Under the pieces are notes generated by a model that saw nothing but the letters and a program-made list of their open reading frames with translations, had not been told where the DNA came from and ran no database searches. Positions 8,231 through 18,138 of a stretch of DNA of 64,000 nucleotides are shown here, piece after piece (within the stretch, counting starts at the first letter, position 1; each line of letters begins with the position of its first letter). The translations under genes were made by a program, and so were the position numbers. Origin of the DNA: Streptomonospora litoralis (GTDB lineage: Bacteria; Actinomycetota; Actinomycetes; Streptosporangiales; Streptosporangiaceae); the NCBI RefSeq assembly GCF_004323735.1, contig NZ_CP036455.1, positions 2,351,101 to 2,415,100 on the forward strand, written 5' to 3'.

Positions 8231-9205
8231 GTGCTCATGGCAGACACCGGCAGCGAGCCCGGAGCCGGCCACACGCCGGTCATGCTCGACCGCATCGCCG
8301 AGCTGCTGGCCCCCGCTCTGGCCGCGCCCGGTGCCGTCCTCGTCGACGGCACCCTGGGCCTGGGCGGGCACGCCGCCGCCCTGCTCGACGCCCACCCCCG
8401 GATGCGCCTGGTGGGCGTCGACCGCGACACCGCGGCCCTGGAGCGCAGCCGCGCCCGCCTCGCGCCCTACGCCGACCGCGTCGAGTTCGCCCACGCCGAG
8501 TACGACGACGTGCCCGAGGTCCTCGACGGCCTCGGCCGCACCGAGGTGCAGGCCGTGCTGCTCGACCTCGGCGTCTCGTCGCCGCAGCTCGACGAGTCCG
8601 AGCGCGGATTCGCCTACTCCCACGAGGCCCCGCTCGACATGCGCATGGACCGCACCCAGCGGCGCACCGCCGCCGACGTCGTGAACACCTACTCCGTCGC
8701 CGAGCTGACGCGCGTCCTGCGCGACTACGGCGAGGAGCGCTTCGCCGGGCGCATCGCCCAGGCCGTCGCGCGCCGCCGCGCCGCCGAGCCCATCGACTCC
8801 ACCCGCGTGCTGGCCGAGTTGGTGCGCGACGCCATCCCCGCCGCCACCCGGCGGACCGGCGGCAACCCGGCAAAGCGCACGTTCCAGGCGCTGCGCATCG
8901 AGGTCAACGCCGAGCTCGACATCCTCTCCCGCGCCCTGCCCGCGGCCGTCGAGCGCCTCGCCGTCGAGGGGCGGATCGCGGTGCTGTCCTACCACTCGCT
9001 GGAGGACCGCATCACCAAGCGGGCGCTGGGCGCGCTCGCCACCGACACCACCCCGGCTGGCCTCCCGGTGCCGCTGCCCGAGCACAGCCCCCAGCTGCGG
9101 CTGCTGACGCGGGGCGCCGAATCCCCCACCGACCAGGAGAACGAAGCCAATCCGCGCGCGGCCTCGGCGCGGCTGCGGGCCGCCGAGCGCATCCGCCGGC
9201 CGTGA
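8231..9205 (+). CDS. rsmH: 16S rRNA (cytosine1402-N4)-methyltransferase
   Basis: RsmH/MraW methylates N4 of C1402 in the ribosomal P-site region of 16S rRNA, using S-adenosylmethionine. GHTPVM near the N-terminus, the SAM-binding [10 protein letters not shown], the acidic VGVDRD strand end, [10 protein letters not shown] and the late [10 protein letters not shown] motif are all present. Start is GTG 8231 after AGGAGGGGG; ATG 8237 in the same frame is equally plausible. At 324 aa it is normal length. It lies within the dcw cluster, 76 nt before the ftsL-like gene. Confidence 0.96.
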   Translation: MLMADTGSEPGAGHTPVMLDRIAELLAPALAAPGAVLVDGTLGLGGHAAALLDAHPRMRLVGVDRDTAALERSRARLAPYADRVEFAHAEYDDVPEVLDGLGRTEVQAVLLDLGVSSPQLDESERGFAYSHEAPLDMRMDRTQRRTAADVVNTYSVAELTRVLRDYGEERFAGRIAQAVARRRAAEPIDSTRVLAELVRDAIPAATRRTGGNPAKRTFQALRIEVNAELDILSRALPAAVERLAVEGRIAVLSYHSLEDRITKRALGALATDTTPAGLPVPLPEHSPQLRLLTRGAESPTDQENEANPRAASARLRAAERIRRP

Positions 9206-9281
9206 CGGCGGCCGGCACGGCACCCGCCGACGGGCCGCGGACCCGATGGGACACGTGGGAGACACAGCGGGGAGGACCCAG

Positions 9282-9779
9282 ATGAGCAGCGTCACCGAGG
9301 AGCCCACACGGCAGCGGCGGGCCGGCACCGAATCGCCCCCCAGGAGGCCTAAGGAGCGCACGCCCGCACCCGCCCGGAAGGCGCCCGGGCGCCGCGGCGC
9401 CGCCGCGGGCGCCCCGGCGGCGCGGCCCGCGCCGCGCGCACCCCGCATGCCCTTCGTGCTGCTGGTACTGGGCCTGCTCGGCGGCGCGCTGATCAGCCTG
9501 CTGGCGCTGCGCACCGTGCTGGTCGCCGACTCCTTCACCATCTCCGAGCTCCAGCAGCAGAACCAGCGGCTGGCCCATCAGGAGGAGGCGCTGCGCGAGG
9601 AGGTCGTGCGGCTGGAGTCCTCCGAGCGCATCGCCGATGAGGCCGAGGAGATGGGCATGCGTCCGGGCGAGGCGCCGCTCTTCCTGGATCTGGACGAGCG
9701 CCGCGTCACCGGCGACGACGGCGGTGCCCAGTCCGGGCTGCCCGGCACCGGAGCCCAGCCGCAGGCGGGCCACCGGTGA
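9282..9779 (+). CDS. ftsL: FtsL-like septum protein
   Basis: Bitopic coiled-coil division protein in the FtsL position between rsmH and ftsI, expected to bridge FtsQ-type proteins to FtsI/FtsW. ATG 9282 is preceded by GGGGAGG; an ATG 36 nt upstream lacks such a site. The 165-aa product has an Arg/Pro/Ala-rich cytoplasmic N-terminus, one transmembrane helix at about residues 57-77 (FVLLVLGLLGGALISLLAL) and a short coiled coil rich in Gln, Glu and Leu. FtsL sequences diverge widely, so the assignment rests on topology and position. Confidence 0.82.
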   Translation: MSSVTEEPTRQRRAGTESPPRRPKERTPAPARKAPGRRGAAAGAPAARPAPRAPRMPFVLLVLGLLGGALISLLALRTVLVADSFTISELQQQNQRLAHQEEALREEVVRLESSERIADEAEEMGMRPGEAPLFLDLDERRVTGDDGGAQSGLPGTGAQPQAGHR

Positions 9780-9849
9780 GCCCGCACACCCTGCGCCGGC
9801 GGCCGGTGCCCGCGCGTTCGCACAGCAGACCCGTCCGCGGGAGGCGCGG

Positions 9850-11799
9850 TTGAGCTCCTCCCGCGACGGCCGCTCCCGCGACCCGCGCCGCCCGGGCTCC
9901 TCGCCGCGACCCGCCCGCGGGCCGGCGCCGCGCGAGGGCCGGTCGCGCCCGCGCGCAGGCGAGGGCCGCGGCGCAGCCCGCGCCACCCCGCCGCCTCGCC
10001 GCCCGCGCTCGGGACCTCCGCCCGAACGCGGCGGCGGCGGTCGGCCACCGCGGCCTCCGCAGCGGCGCCCCCTCAAGCGCGGCAACCCGCGCCGCAGGCT
10101 CAACGTCGCCGGAATCCTGATGGTCGTGGTGCTGATGGTCTTCGCCGGCCGCCTGGTCCATATCCAGGTCATCAAGGCCGACCATTACGCCGCGAAGGCC
10201 GAGGAGGTCCGGCTGACCACCGTCGACATCCCCACCACCCGCGGCGCCATCACCGACGCCTCCGGCAACCCCCTCGCCATGTCGGTGGAGACGCGCACGG
10301 TCTTCGTCGATCCGGTCACCGTCCTCGACGACGAGCGCGACAAGGTGATCGACGAGCTCACCCAGCGGTTCGACCTCGAACGCGCGGACGTCGCGGCCAA
10401 GGTCGGCGACGAGTCCAGCCGCTACAAGGAGATCGCCCAGGACGTCGCGCCCGAGAAGTGGAAGAAGCTGAAGGAGGTCGGCCTCACCGGCGTGGGCGCG
10501 CTGCCCGACTACAAACGCGTCTACCCCGAGGAGACCGGGGCCGCCGACGTCCTCGGCTTCACCGGTGCCGACGGCCACGGCCTGGAGGGCCTCGAAGCCG
10601 TCCTGGACGACACCCTGGCCGGCGAGCCCGGCAAGCAGCAGGTCGAGGTGGGCTCCTCGGGCGTGCGCATCCCCATGGCCGACGGCCTGACCCAGGAGCC
10701 GGTTCCCGGCAAGGACGTCCGGCTCACCCTGGACCGCGACATCCAGTGGCACGCGAGCCAGGCGCTGAACGAGCGGGCCGAGGAGCTGGACGCCGTCGGC
10801 GGCAGCGCGATCGTCATGCGCCCGACCGGCGAGATCCTGGCCATGGCCGACTTCCCCACCTACGACCGGTCCGAGTTCTCCGAGGCCCCCGCGAAGGCGC
10901 GCCTCAACGGCGCCGTGAGCGAGGCGTTCGAACCCGGCAGCACGAACAAGGTCATCACCCTGGCCGGTGCGCTGGAGGAGGGCCTGACCACTCCGGACAG
11001 CGTCTACACCGTTCCCTACTCGATGCAGATCCACGACCGCACGTTCAAGGACGACCACTTCCACGAGACCCAGCGGCTGACCCTCAACGGCATCCTGGCC
11101 CAGTCCAGCAACGTCGGCACCATCAAGGTCGGGCAGCAGCTGGGCAAGCAGCGGCTTTACGACTACCTGCGCAAGTTCGGCTTCGGCGAGCCCACCGGAC
11201 TGGACCTGCCCGGGGAGAACGCCGGCATCCTCGCCGACCCCGACGACTGGTGGGGCACTCAGCTGCCCACCATCTCCTTCGGGCAGGGGCTCTCGGTCAA
11301 CGCCGCCCAGATGGCCAGCGTCTACGCCACCATCGCCAACGACGGCGTGCGCGTGGAGCCCAGCATCGTCGCGGGGACCGTGAGCGAGGAGGGCGGGCTG
11401 GACCCGTCTGCGGCACCGCCGCGCGAGCGGGTCGTCAGCAGCCAGACCGCGCAGGAGCTGTCGCGGATGCTGGAGGCGGTCACCGGAGAACACGGCACCG
11501 CCCAGGCCGCCCGCATCCCCGGCTACCGCGTCGCGGGCAAGACCGGCACCGCCAACCGGGTCGACCCCGAGACCGGCACCTACAACGGCGGGTACACCGC
11601 CATGTTCGTGGGCTTCGCCCCGGCCGACGACCCCGAACTGGTCGTCCAGGTCGTGCTGCACAACCCCAAGGGCGAATACTACGGCGGTCAGGCGGCCGCC
11701 CCGGTTTTCACCGACATCATGTCCTTCGCGCTGAAGTCGGAGAAAGTCCAGCCCTCGGGGACCGAGCCGCCCAACATCCGGCTGTTCGGCAATGGGTGA
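9850..11799 (+). CDS. ftsI: Peptidoglycan transpeptidase FtsI (PBP3)
   Basis: Class B penicillin-binding protein that cross-links septal peptidoglycan. The TTG at 9850 lies five nt after GGGAGG and fits the reading frame best; the frame is open further upstream, over the ftsL-like gene. The 649-aa product has an 84-residue Arg/Pro/Gly-rich cytoplasmic tail, a transmembrane helix at about 85-101, a pedestal domain, and a transpeptidase domain with catalytic Ser364 in STNK, SSN at 419-421 and KTG at 564-566. The long basic tail is typical of actinobacterial FtsI. The gene runs directly on from ftsL and is followed by a 120-nt gap before murE. Confidence 0.95.
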   Translation: MSSSRDGRSRDPRRPGSSPRPARGPAPREGRSRPRAGEGRGAARATPPPRRPRSGPPPERGGGGRPPRPPQRRPLKRGNPRRRLNVAGILMVVVLMVFAGRLVHIQVIKADHYAAKAEEVRLTTVDIPTTRGAITDASGNPLAMSVETRTVFVDPVTVLDDERDKVIDELTQRFDLERADVAAKVGDESSRYKEIAQDVAPEKWKKLKEVGLTGVGALPDYKRVYPEETGAADVLGFTGADGHGLEGLEAVLDDTLAGEPGKQQVEVGSSGVRIPMADGLTQEPVPGKDVRLTLDRDIQWHASQALNERAEELDAVGGSAIVMRPTGEILAMADFPTYDRSEFSEAPAKARLNGAVSEAFEPGSTNKVITLAGALEEGLTTPDSVYTVPYSMQIHDRTFKDDHFHETQRLTLNGILAQSSNVGTIKVGQQLGKQRLYDYLRKFGFGEPTGLDLPGENAGILADPDDWWGTQLPTISFGQGLSVNAAQMASVYATIANDGVRVEPSIVAGTVSEEGGLDPSAAPPRERVVSSQTAQELSRMLEAVTGEHGTAQAARIPGYRVAGKTGTANRVDPETGTYNGGYTAMFVGFAPADDPELVVQVVLHNPKGEYYGGQAAAPVFTDIMSFALKSEKVQPSGTEPPNIRLFGNG

Positions 11800-11907
11800 G
11801 CCCGCCGCGGGCGTCGCAGGGGCCCAGCGCCGCCGGCACGCGCCCCACCGGGCCGAATCCGTGCACGCGAGCGCGGCGCGGATTTACCCGTGGGCCCCGA
11901 CAGCCGA

Positions 11908-11922
11908 TAACCTCGCGACGTG
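11908..11922 (+). promoter_or_regulatory. candidate leaderless murE promoter (-10)
   Basis: TAACCT (11908-11913) lies exactly 6 nt before the murE GTG (11920), and no Shine-Dalgarno precedes that codon. This matches the arrangement seen before other apparently leaderless genes in this window. It would give murE its own internal promoter. No clear -35 hexamer is visible. Confidence 0.45.
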
Positions 11923-13521
11923 CCACCGGTAATGCGACCTGATCAGAACCCGCCCCGCCCGTTGTCCGAGCTCGCCCGGCTGCTGGGCTCCGAGGCGTTC
12001 GTCACGTGTGTCGAGCCCGCCGAGACCGCGGATGCGGGCGGTGGCCCGTCCGGCGAAGCCGGAACCGACCCCGCCGCCACCCCGATCGGCGGTATCACCC
12101 ACGACTCGCGCGCCGTGCGCCCCGGCGACCTCTACGCGGCCCTGCCCGGCAGCCGTGCGCACGGCGCCGACTTCGCCGGCCAGGCCGCCGCCTCCGGCGC
12201 GGCCGCCGTCCTCACCGATCCCACCGGCTACGACCGCGCCGCCGCCACCCGGCTGCCCGTCGTCACCGTCGCCGACCCGCGGGCCGTGCTGGGCCGCGTC
12301 GCCGCCTGGGTCTACGGCCGCCCGGGCGACGACCTGCTGCTGATCGGCACCACCGGCACCAGCGGCAAGACCACCGTCACCTACCTCGCGGAGGCGGGAC
12401 TGCGTGCGGCGGGCATGACCACGGGCCTGATCGGCACGGTGGAGATGCGGGTGGGCGGCCGGCGGGTCGCCTCGTCGCTCACCACCCCCGAGGCCACCGA
12501 CCTGCACGGCCTCTTCGCCCGCATGCGCGAGGAGGGCATCGCCTCCGCCGCGATGGAGGTCTCCAGCCACGCCCTGGCCCTGGGCCGGGTCGGCGGCGCC
12601 CACTACGACGTGGCCGTGTTCACCAACCTCTCCCAGGACCACCTGGACTTCCACAGCGACCTGCGCGAGTACTTCGACACCAAGGCGCTGCTGTTCACCC
12701 CCGAATACTGCCGCATCGCCGTCGTCAACTCGGACGACCGCTTCGGCCGGGTGCTCATCGACCAGGTCCGCGCCCGCGGCGACGTGCCGGTCACCACCTT
12801 CTCCGCCGACGGCGACCCCGAGGCCGACTGGCGCGCGGCCGACGTGCGGACCGGCCCCGCGGGCAGCACCTTCCGCATCGTCGGCCCCGGCGGTATGGAG
12901 GCCGCCGCGTCGGTCGGGCTGCCCGGCGCGTTCAACGTGGCCAACGCGATGGCCGCCGTGGTCGGGCTGGTCGAGGCCGGTGTGCCGCTGCACAACGCCA
13001 TCGAGGGCGTTGCCGCGGCGCCGGGCGTGCCCGGGCGCATGGAGCGCGTCGACGGCGGCCAGGACTTCACCGCTGTGGTCGACTACTCCCACAAGCCCGG
13101 CGCGATCGAGGCGGTGCTGAGCGCGCTGCGCGGGATCGCCAAGGGCCGGCTGACCATGGTCGTGGGCTGCGGCGGCGATCGCGACCGCGCCAAACGCCCC
13201 CTGATGGGCGAGGCGGCCGCCCGGCTCGCCGACGCCGTGATCATCACCGACGACAACCCCCGCACCGAGGACCCGGTCGCGATCGCCACCGCGGTGCTCG
13301 ACGGGGTGTCCAAGGTACCCCGGGACCAGCGCGCCCGCATCACCGTCGAGCCCGACCGCGCCGAGGCGATCGGGCTGGCGGTGCGCCGTGCGGGGCCCGG
13401 AGACGTGGTGGTGGTGGCCGGTAAGGGCCACGAGACCGGCCAGTACGTCGCCGGCGAGGTGCTGCCCTTCGACGACCGCGACGTGCTGCTCGCCGCGCTG
13501 CGGCGGCGCTCGGCCCACTGA
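11920..13521 (+). CDS. murE: UDP-MurNAc-tripeptide synthetase (meso-DAP adding)
   Basis: Mur ligase that adds the third amino acid to UDP-MurNAc-L-Ala-D-Glu using ATP. The P-loop TGTSGKTT has Ser148-Gly149-Lys150. The DNPR motif at 445-448 is the known signature of meso-diaminopimelate specificity, in line with a type IV actinobacterial wall. A Mur N-terminal domain (about 1-130), the central ATPase domain and a C-terminal ligase domain are in order. Start is GTG 11920; ATG 11932 is possible, but the -10-like TAACCT six nt before the GTG favours a leaderless start there. 533 aa, slightly long owing to a Gly/Ala-rich insert near residue 40. Confidence 0.96.
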   Translation: MPPVMRPDQNPPRPLSELARLLGSEAFVTCVEPAETADAGGGPSGEAGTDPAATPIGGITHDSRAVRPGDLYAALPGSRAHGADFAGQAAASGAAAVLTDPTGYDRAAATRLPVVTVADPRAVLGRVAAWVYGRPGDDLLLIGTTGTSGKTTVTYLAEAGLRAAGMTTGLIGTVEMRVGGRRVASSLTTPEATDLHGLFARMREEGIASAAMEVSSHALALGRVGGAHYDVAVFTNLSQDHLDFHSDLREYFDTKALLFTPEYCRIAVVNSDDRFGRVLIDQVRARGDVPVTTFSADGDPEADWRAADVRTGPAGSTFRIVGPGGMEAAASVGLPGAFNVANAMAAVVGLVEAGVPLHNAIEGVAAAPGVPGRMERVDGGQDFTAVVDYSHKPGAIEAVLSALRGIAKGRLTMVVGCGGDRDRAKRPLMGEAAARLADAVIITDDNPRTEDPVAIATAVLDGVSKVPRDQRARITVEPDRAEAIGLAVRRAGPGDVVVVAGKGHETGQYVAGEVLPFDDRDVLLAALRRRSAH

Positions 13522-13882
13522 GCAGGGGGTGCCGCGACGCACGGACGACGCAACCACACGCGGGCGCAGGCAGGTCAGCGCCTCGGCGAGCCGCGCAGCG
13601 GCCGGCGCGCGCCCGGTCCGAACGACGCGGGCCGCTGCGGGCGCTGCGGGACGCCGCCGCGGCATCCGCACAGCCGCGGGTTCGAGGCGGGCGCAGTAGT
13701 TCCGGTCGGCGCACAACGCGGGCAATCAAATGTTCTAAGGTAGGTCCGGCAATCGCAGCCCGGCCCGCGGCGTATCGACGCCGCCTCGGGGTCGACGGAT
13801 CGCGCCATCCCCTGTTACCGCGCCGTCACCTTGCTTGAGGCGCCTTGGGCGCAATGGGCCGGGCCAGACATGAGGAGTGGAT
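13522..13882. other. gap between murE and murF
   Basis: A 361-bp stretch with no gene I can support; open frames on both strands have Arg/Pro-rich shadow composition. A small AT-rich island near 13722-13741 includes TAAGGT (13736-13741), a possible -10 element, without a clear -35. An internal promoter for murF-murD is plausible because the tight coupling of the cluster is broken here. Confidence 0.35.
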
Positions 13883-15337
13883 TTGATCGCGCTGACGCTC
13901 GATCGGATCGCTGAGATCACCCAATCCCGAATAAGCGGACCGGCGCGTCCAACCGACGTCGTGTTCGGCCCTGTCGTCATCGACTCCCGGCGTGCCGAAC
14001 CCGGTTCGCTGTTCGTCGCCCTCGGCGGCGAGCGGGTCGACGGGCACGAATACGCGCGTTCCGCTGTCGCCGCGGGCGCCGCGGCGGTCCTGGGATCCCG
14101 GCCGGTCGCGGCGCCGCAGTTGCTCACCGACGGAGGCGACGAGGGGGTGGTTGCGGCCCTGGGCCGCCTGGCCCGGGCCGTGGCCGGCGAGCTGACCGGC
14201 GCGGACGTCGTCGGCATCACCGGCTCCTCCGGCAAGACCACGACCAAGGACCTGATGGCCCAGGTCCTCGGCGGCGTCGGGCCCACCGTCGCGCCCTCGG
14301 GCTCGTACAACAACGAGATCGGCCACCCGCTGACCGTGCTGCGCGCCGACGCCGACACCCGGTTCGTCGTCCTGGAGGTCGCCGCCCGCGGCATCGGCCA
14401 CATCGCGCACCTGTGCTCCCTCGCCCCGCCGCGCATCGGCGTGGTGCTCAACGTCGGCAGCGCCCACGTGGGCGAGTTCGGCAGCCGCGAGGCGATCGCC
14501 CGCGCCAAGGGCGAGCTGGTCGAGTCGCTGCCGTCGGCCGCCGAGGGCGGGATCGCCGTGCTCAACGCCGACGACGACGCCGTGATCGCCATGGCCGGGC
14601 GCACCGCCGCCCGCGTCGTCTCCTACGGCCTGGCGCCCGACGCGGACGTGCGCGCCGAGGACGTCGAACTGGACCCCGCCGGGCGGGCCGGCTTCACGCT
14701 GCGCGTCGGCGAGCAGTCGGCGCCGGTGCGGCTCACCCTCGTCGGGGCCCACCAGGTGCACAACGCGCTGGCGGTGGCCGCCGTCGCCGCCGAGGCGGGC
14801 ATGGACGCCGCCGCGATCGCCGCCGCGCTCGCCGGCGCCGGCCCGGTCAGCCGGTGGCGGATGGAGGTCTCGGAGACCCCCGACGGCGTCACCGTCGTCA
14901 ACGACGCCTACAACGCCAACCCCGAATCGGTCGCCGCCGCACTGAGCACTCTGGAGGCGTTCGGCGGCCACGGCGCACGCCGCACGCACGCGGTCCTGGG
15001 CGTCATGGCCGAACTGGGCGACCTCTCCGGCGAGGAGCACCGCCGCGCCGGCGCAGCGGCCGCCCGCACCGGCGTGCGGACCCTCGTGGTCGTCGGGGAG
15101 GAGGCCGCCCCCGCGGCCGAGGGCGCCGCCGCGGAGCCGGGATGGGACGGCGAGGTGGTGCGGGTCGGCGACGCCGACGAGGCGGCGGCGGTGCTGGGCT
15201 CCCGGCTGCGGCCGCAGGACGTCGTGATGGTGAAGGGATCGCGCGTGGCAGGGCTGGAGAGGGTCGCCGAACTGCTGGCGCCGGGTGAGGCGCCCGCCGC
15301 AACGGCCCGGGAGATGTCCGGGGAGGACGCCAAGTGA
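13883..15337 (+). CDS. murF: UDP-MurNAc-pentapeptide synthetase (D-Ala-D-Ala adding)
   Basis: Ligates D-Ala-D-Ala to UDP-MurNAc-tripeptide with ATP. TTG 13883 is five nt after GAGGAG (13872-13877) and gives the typical N-terminus [13 protein letters not shown]; the GTG at 13877 overlaps the ribosome site and is less likely. The P-loop is [11 protein letters not shown] near residue 115, with [10 protein letters not shown] following in the substrate-binding region and [10 protein letters not shown] in the C-terminal half. 484 aa, normal for the family. Its stop overlaps the mraY GTG (GTGA), giving translational coupling. Confidence 0.95.
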   Translation: MIALTLDRIAEITQSRISGPARPTDVVFGPVVIDSRRAEPGSLFVALGGERVDGHEYARSAVAAGAAAVLGSRPVAAPQLLTDGGDEGVVAALGRLARAVAGELTGADVVGITGSSGKTTTKDLMAQVLGGVGPTVAPSGSYNNEIGHPLTVLRADADTRFVVLEVAARGIGHIAHLCSLAPPRIGVVLNVGSAHVGEFGSREAIARAKGELVESLPSAAEGGIAVLNADDDAVIAMAGRTAARVVSYGLAPDADVRAEDVELDPAGRAGFTLRVGEQSAPVRLTLVGAHQVHNALAVAAVAAEAGMDAAAIAAALAGAGPVSRWRMEVSETPDGVTVVNDAYNANPESVAAALSTLEAFGGHGARRTHAVLGVMAELGDLSGEEHRRAGAAAARTGVRTLVVVGEEAAPAAEGAAAEPGWDGEVVRVGDADEAAAVLGSRLRPQDVVMVKGSRVAGLERVAELLAPGEAPAATAREMSGEDAK

Positions 15338-16389
15338 CCGGCATTCTCGTCGCGGCGGGCGTTTCGCTGCTCGTCTCGCTGCTCATCATGCCGTTGGTGA
15401 TCCGGATCCTGTTCCGGTTCAAGTTCGGCCAGGAGGTCCGCGACGACGGCCCCGAGGGACACAAGACCAAGCAGGGCACGCCCACCATGGGCGGCATCGT
15501 CATCATCCTCGGCGCGGTCATCGGCTACTTCGTCTCCCACCTGGTGCTCATGACGCGGCCCACGGCCTCCGGGCTGCTGGTGATGTTCCTGTTCGTGGGA
15601 ATGGGCGCCGTCGGGTTCCTCGACGACTTCATCAAGATCTACAAGCGCCGCAGCCTGGGCCTGCGCAGCGGCGCGAAGATGCTCGGGCAGACCGTCGTGG
15701 GCGCCGGATTCGCGGTGGGCGTCACCCAGTTCCCCAACGGGTACGGCTACACCCCCGCCTCCCCGCAGCTGTCGTTCCTGCGCGACTTCGGGCCGCCGCT
15801 GCTGCTGATCGTCTTCGTGGCCTGGGCGCTGTTCCTGATCGTGGGCTTCTCCAACGCCGTCAACCTCACCGACGGCCTCGACGGCCTGGCCACCGGAGCC
15901 ATGATCCTGTCCCTGGTCGCCTACGTGATCATCGGCAACTGGCAGCTGCGCCAGAGCTGCGTCTCCTACCTGGCGCCCAGCTGCTACCCCGTGCGCGACC
16001 CTCTGGACCTGGCGGTGGTGGCCGCCGCATGCCTCGGCGGTTGCATCGGCTTCCTGTGGTACAACGCCCCGCCCGCCAAGATCTTCATGGGCGACACCGG
16101 TTCGCTGGCGCTGGGCGGGCTGATCGTGGGCCTGGCCATCACCACCCGCACCCAGCTGCTGCTGCTGATCATCGGCGGCCTGTTCGTCCTCATCACCATG
16201 TCGGTGATGGTGCAGATCAGCTCCTTCCGCCTGACCGGCAAACGCATATTCCGCATGGCGCCGATCCAGCACCACTTCGAACTCAAAGGCTGGGCCGAGA
16301 CCACGATCGTCATCCGCTTCTGGATCATCCAGGGGCTCCTGGTGGGCGTGGGCATCGGCATCTTCTACCTGGAATGGATGCCGCGATGA
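15334..16389 (+). CDS. mraY: Phospho-MurNAc-pentapeptide transferase
   Basis: Integral membrane enzyme that moves phospho-MurNAc-pentapeptide from UDP to undecaprenyl phosphate, forming lipid I. About ten transmembrane helices. The conserved cytoplasmic motifs are present: KQGTPTMGG near residue 50, [28 protein letters not shown] and QHHFELKGW, including the catalytic Asp residues. GTG start overlaps the murF stop by 4 nt and its own stop overlaps murD. A somewhat Cys-rich periplasmic loop ([14 protein letters not shown]) is present, as in other actinomycetes. 351 aa. Confidence 0.97.
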   Translation: MTGILVAAGVSLLVSLLIMPLVIRILFRFKFGQEVRDDGPEGHKTKQGTPTMGGIVIILGAVIGYFVSHLVLMTRPTASGLLVMFLFVGMGAVGFLDDFIKIYKRRSLGLRSGAKMLGQTVVGAGFAVGVTQFPNGYGYTPASPQLSFLRDFGPPLLLIVFVAWALFLIVGFSNAVNLTDGLDGLATGAMILSLVAYVIIGNWQLRQSCVSYLAPSCYPVRDPLDLAVVAAACLGGCIGFLWYNAPPAKIFMGDTGSLALGGLIVGLAITTRTQLLLLIIGGLFVLITMSVMVQISSFRLTGKRIFRMAPIQHHFELKGWAETTIVIRFWIIQGLLVGVGIGIFYLEWMPR

Positions 16390-17849
16390 CCCCGACGGGC
16401 GAAGCCGGGAGGACGCCGGCGCCCAGCGGCGCGCCGGCCGATCCGGCCTTCGGCGCGGCGCTGAAGGAGCGGAGCGTGTGCGTGGCCGGGCTCGGGGTGT
16501 CCGGGCCCCCGGTCGCGCGGGTGCTGCTGGCCCACGGCGCCCGGGTCGGCGTGGTCGACTCCCGGGAGGACGACGCGACGCGGGAGCTCGCCGAGCGGCT
16601 GCGCGCCGAAGGGGCGCAGGTGTTCCTCGGCGAGCACGGCTTGCCCGAGGGCGCCGACCTGGTCGTCACGTCTCCCGGGTGGCGCCCCGACGCCCCGCTG
16701 CTCGCGGCCGCCCGCGAGGCGGGCATCGAGGTCATCGGCGACGTGGAGCTGGCCTGGCGCCTGCGCCCCGCCGATCAGCGGTGGCTCGCCGTCACCGGCA
16801 CCAACGGCAAGACGACCACCGTGCGCATGCTGGAGGCGATGCTGCGGGCGGGCGGCCTCGACGCGGTCGCCGTGGGCAACGTCGGCACCCCCGTCGTCGA
16901 GGCGGCCCTGCCGGGCTCCTCGGGGCCGGCGCCGGCGGTGCTGGCCGTGGAACTGTCCAGCTTCCAGCTGCACTGGTCGGCCACGCTCGCCCCGCACGCG
17001 GCCGCGGTGCTCAACGTGGCCCCCGACCACCTCGACTGGCATGGCGGCCTGGAGCCGTACGCGCATGCCAAGGGCCGCATCTACGCCCCGGGCACACTGC
17101 GCGTCGCCAACGCCGACGACACCTGGTCGACCCGCCTGGCCGCGGAGTCCGGCGACCCCGGTACCCCGCTGTACGGGTTCACGCTGAACACGCCGCGCGC
17201 CGGCCAGCTCGGTGTCGTGGAGGACCTGCTGGTGGACCGCGCGTTCGTCGCCGACCCGCACGGCGGAGCCGAGGAGCTGGCGGAACTGTCCGACGTGGTG
17301 CCCGCGGCACCGCACAACGTCGCCAACGCGCTGGCCGCGGCCGCCCTGGCGCGCGCGGCCGGAGTCGGCGCGGGCGCCATACGCGCCGGGCTGGCCGCCT
17401 TCGCGCCGGAACCGCACCGGATGGCCGGGCTCGGCGCGGTCGCCGGCGTGGAATACGTGGACGACTCCAAGGCCACCAATCCGCACGCCGCCGCGGCCGC
17501 CCTCGCGTCCTTCGAGTCGGTGGTGTGGGTGGCCGGCGGGCTGCTCAAGGGCGCCGACGTCGACGAGCTGGTGCGCGACGCCGCGCCGCGGCTGCGCGCC
17601 GCGGTGCTGCTGGGCCGCGACCGCGACCAGCTGCGCGCCGCGCTGGCCCGCCACGCCCCCGACACGGCGGTGGTGGAGGTCGCCGACACCGGCGGCGAGG
17701 CCATGACCGAGGCCGTCGCCGCGGCCAAGGACCTGGCCCGATCCGGCGATACGGTGCTGCTGGCCCCCGCGGCGGCCTCGATGGACATGTTCGCCGACTA
17801 CAAGGAACGCGGCCGCCGCTTCGCCGCCGCCGTCGCGGCGCTCGGCTGA
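16386..17849 (+). CDS. murD: UDP-MurNAc-L-alanine:D-glutamate ligase
   Basis: Adds D-glutamate to UDP-MurNAc-L-Ala with ATP. ATG 16386 overlaps the mraY stop (ATGA), which fixes the start; upstream codons in the same frame would overlap mraY deeply. The N-terminal Rossmann-like domain starts at [10 protein letters not shown] near residue 31. The central P-loop is [10 protein letters not shown], followed by [13 protein letters not shown] and, in the C-terminal domain, [11 protein letters not shown]. 487 aa. It is the last gene of the murF-mraY-murD block; a 289-bp structured gap follows before ftsW. Confidence 0.96.
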   Translation: MTPTGEAGRTPAPSGAPADPAFGAALKERSVCVAGLGVSGPPVARVLLAHGARVGVVDSREDDATRELAERLRAEGAQVFLGEHGLPEGADLVVTSPGWRPDAPLLAAAREAGIEVIGDVELAWRLRPADQRWLAVTGTNGKTTTVRMLEAMLRAGGLDAVAVGNVGTPVVEAALPGSSGPAPAVLAVELSSFQLHWSATLAPHAAAVLNVAPDHLDWHGGLEPYAHAKGRIYAPGTLRVANADDTWSTRLAAESGDPGTPLYGFTLNTPRAGQLGVVEDLLVDRAFVADPHGGAEELAELSDVVPAAPHNVANALAAAALARAAGVGAGAIRAGLAAFAPEPHRMAGLGAVAGVEYVDDSKATNPHAAAAALASFESVVWVAGGLLKGADVDELVRDAAPRLRAAVLLGRDRDQLRAALARHAPDTAVVEVADTGGEAMTEAVAAAKDLARSGDTVLLAPAAASMDMFADYKERGRRFAAAVAALG

Positions 17850-17870
17850 GCGGCGGCTTTTCCCGTTGCT

Positions 17871-17919
17871 CTTGTACTTTTGGTCAGCGGAAATCGCATT
17901 CCGTTGCTGAAAGTGCAAG
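17871..17919 (+). terminator. hairpin after murD
   Basis: CTTGTACTTT (17871-17880) pairs with AAAGTGCAAG (17910-17919), with one G-T pair. Inside, CAGC/GCTG and GGAA/TTCC helices form around an ATCGCA loop. It begins 22 nt after the murD stop. It may attenuate read-through or stabilise the mRNA end; there is no U-tract. The rest of the 17850-18138 gap contains an 11-bp inverted repeat (17944-17954 with 18060-18070) and no gene. Confidence 0.45.
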
Positions 17920-18138
17920 CTCAACGCCGGTGAACCGGAAGATCGGACATATCGGCGCCGGACCGTCTGCGCCGCCGGGCGCCGCTCGCACGCGCGGCCC
18001 CCGGCGCCGTTCCACCGCCGCGCCCGCGTCACCTGTGCCGCAAAGAACACCAACACGCGCGATATGTCCGACGCTTCGCGCGGCCCAACCGCCAGACTTG
18101 GTCGACGCTGGAGGAACTGCGGCAGGCGGAGGTCGCGA

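Noticed and set aside
7815-8684. 289-codon frame covering the mraZ-rsmH gap
   Set aside because: Pro/Arg/Ala-rich, runs into rsmH in another frame, and has no ribosome site; the gap is better explained as structured RNA.
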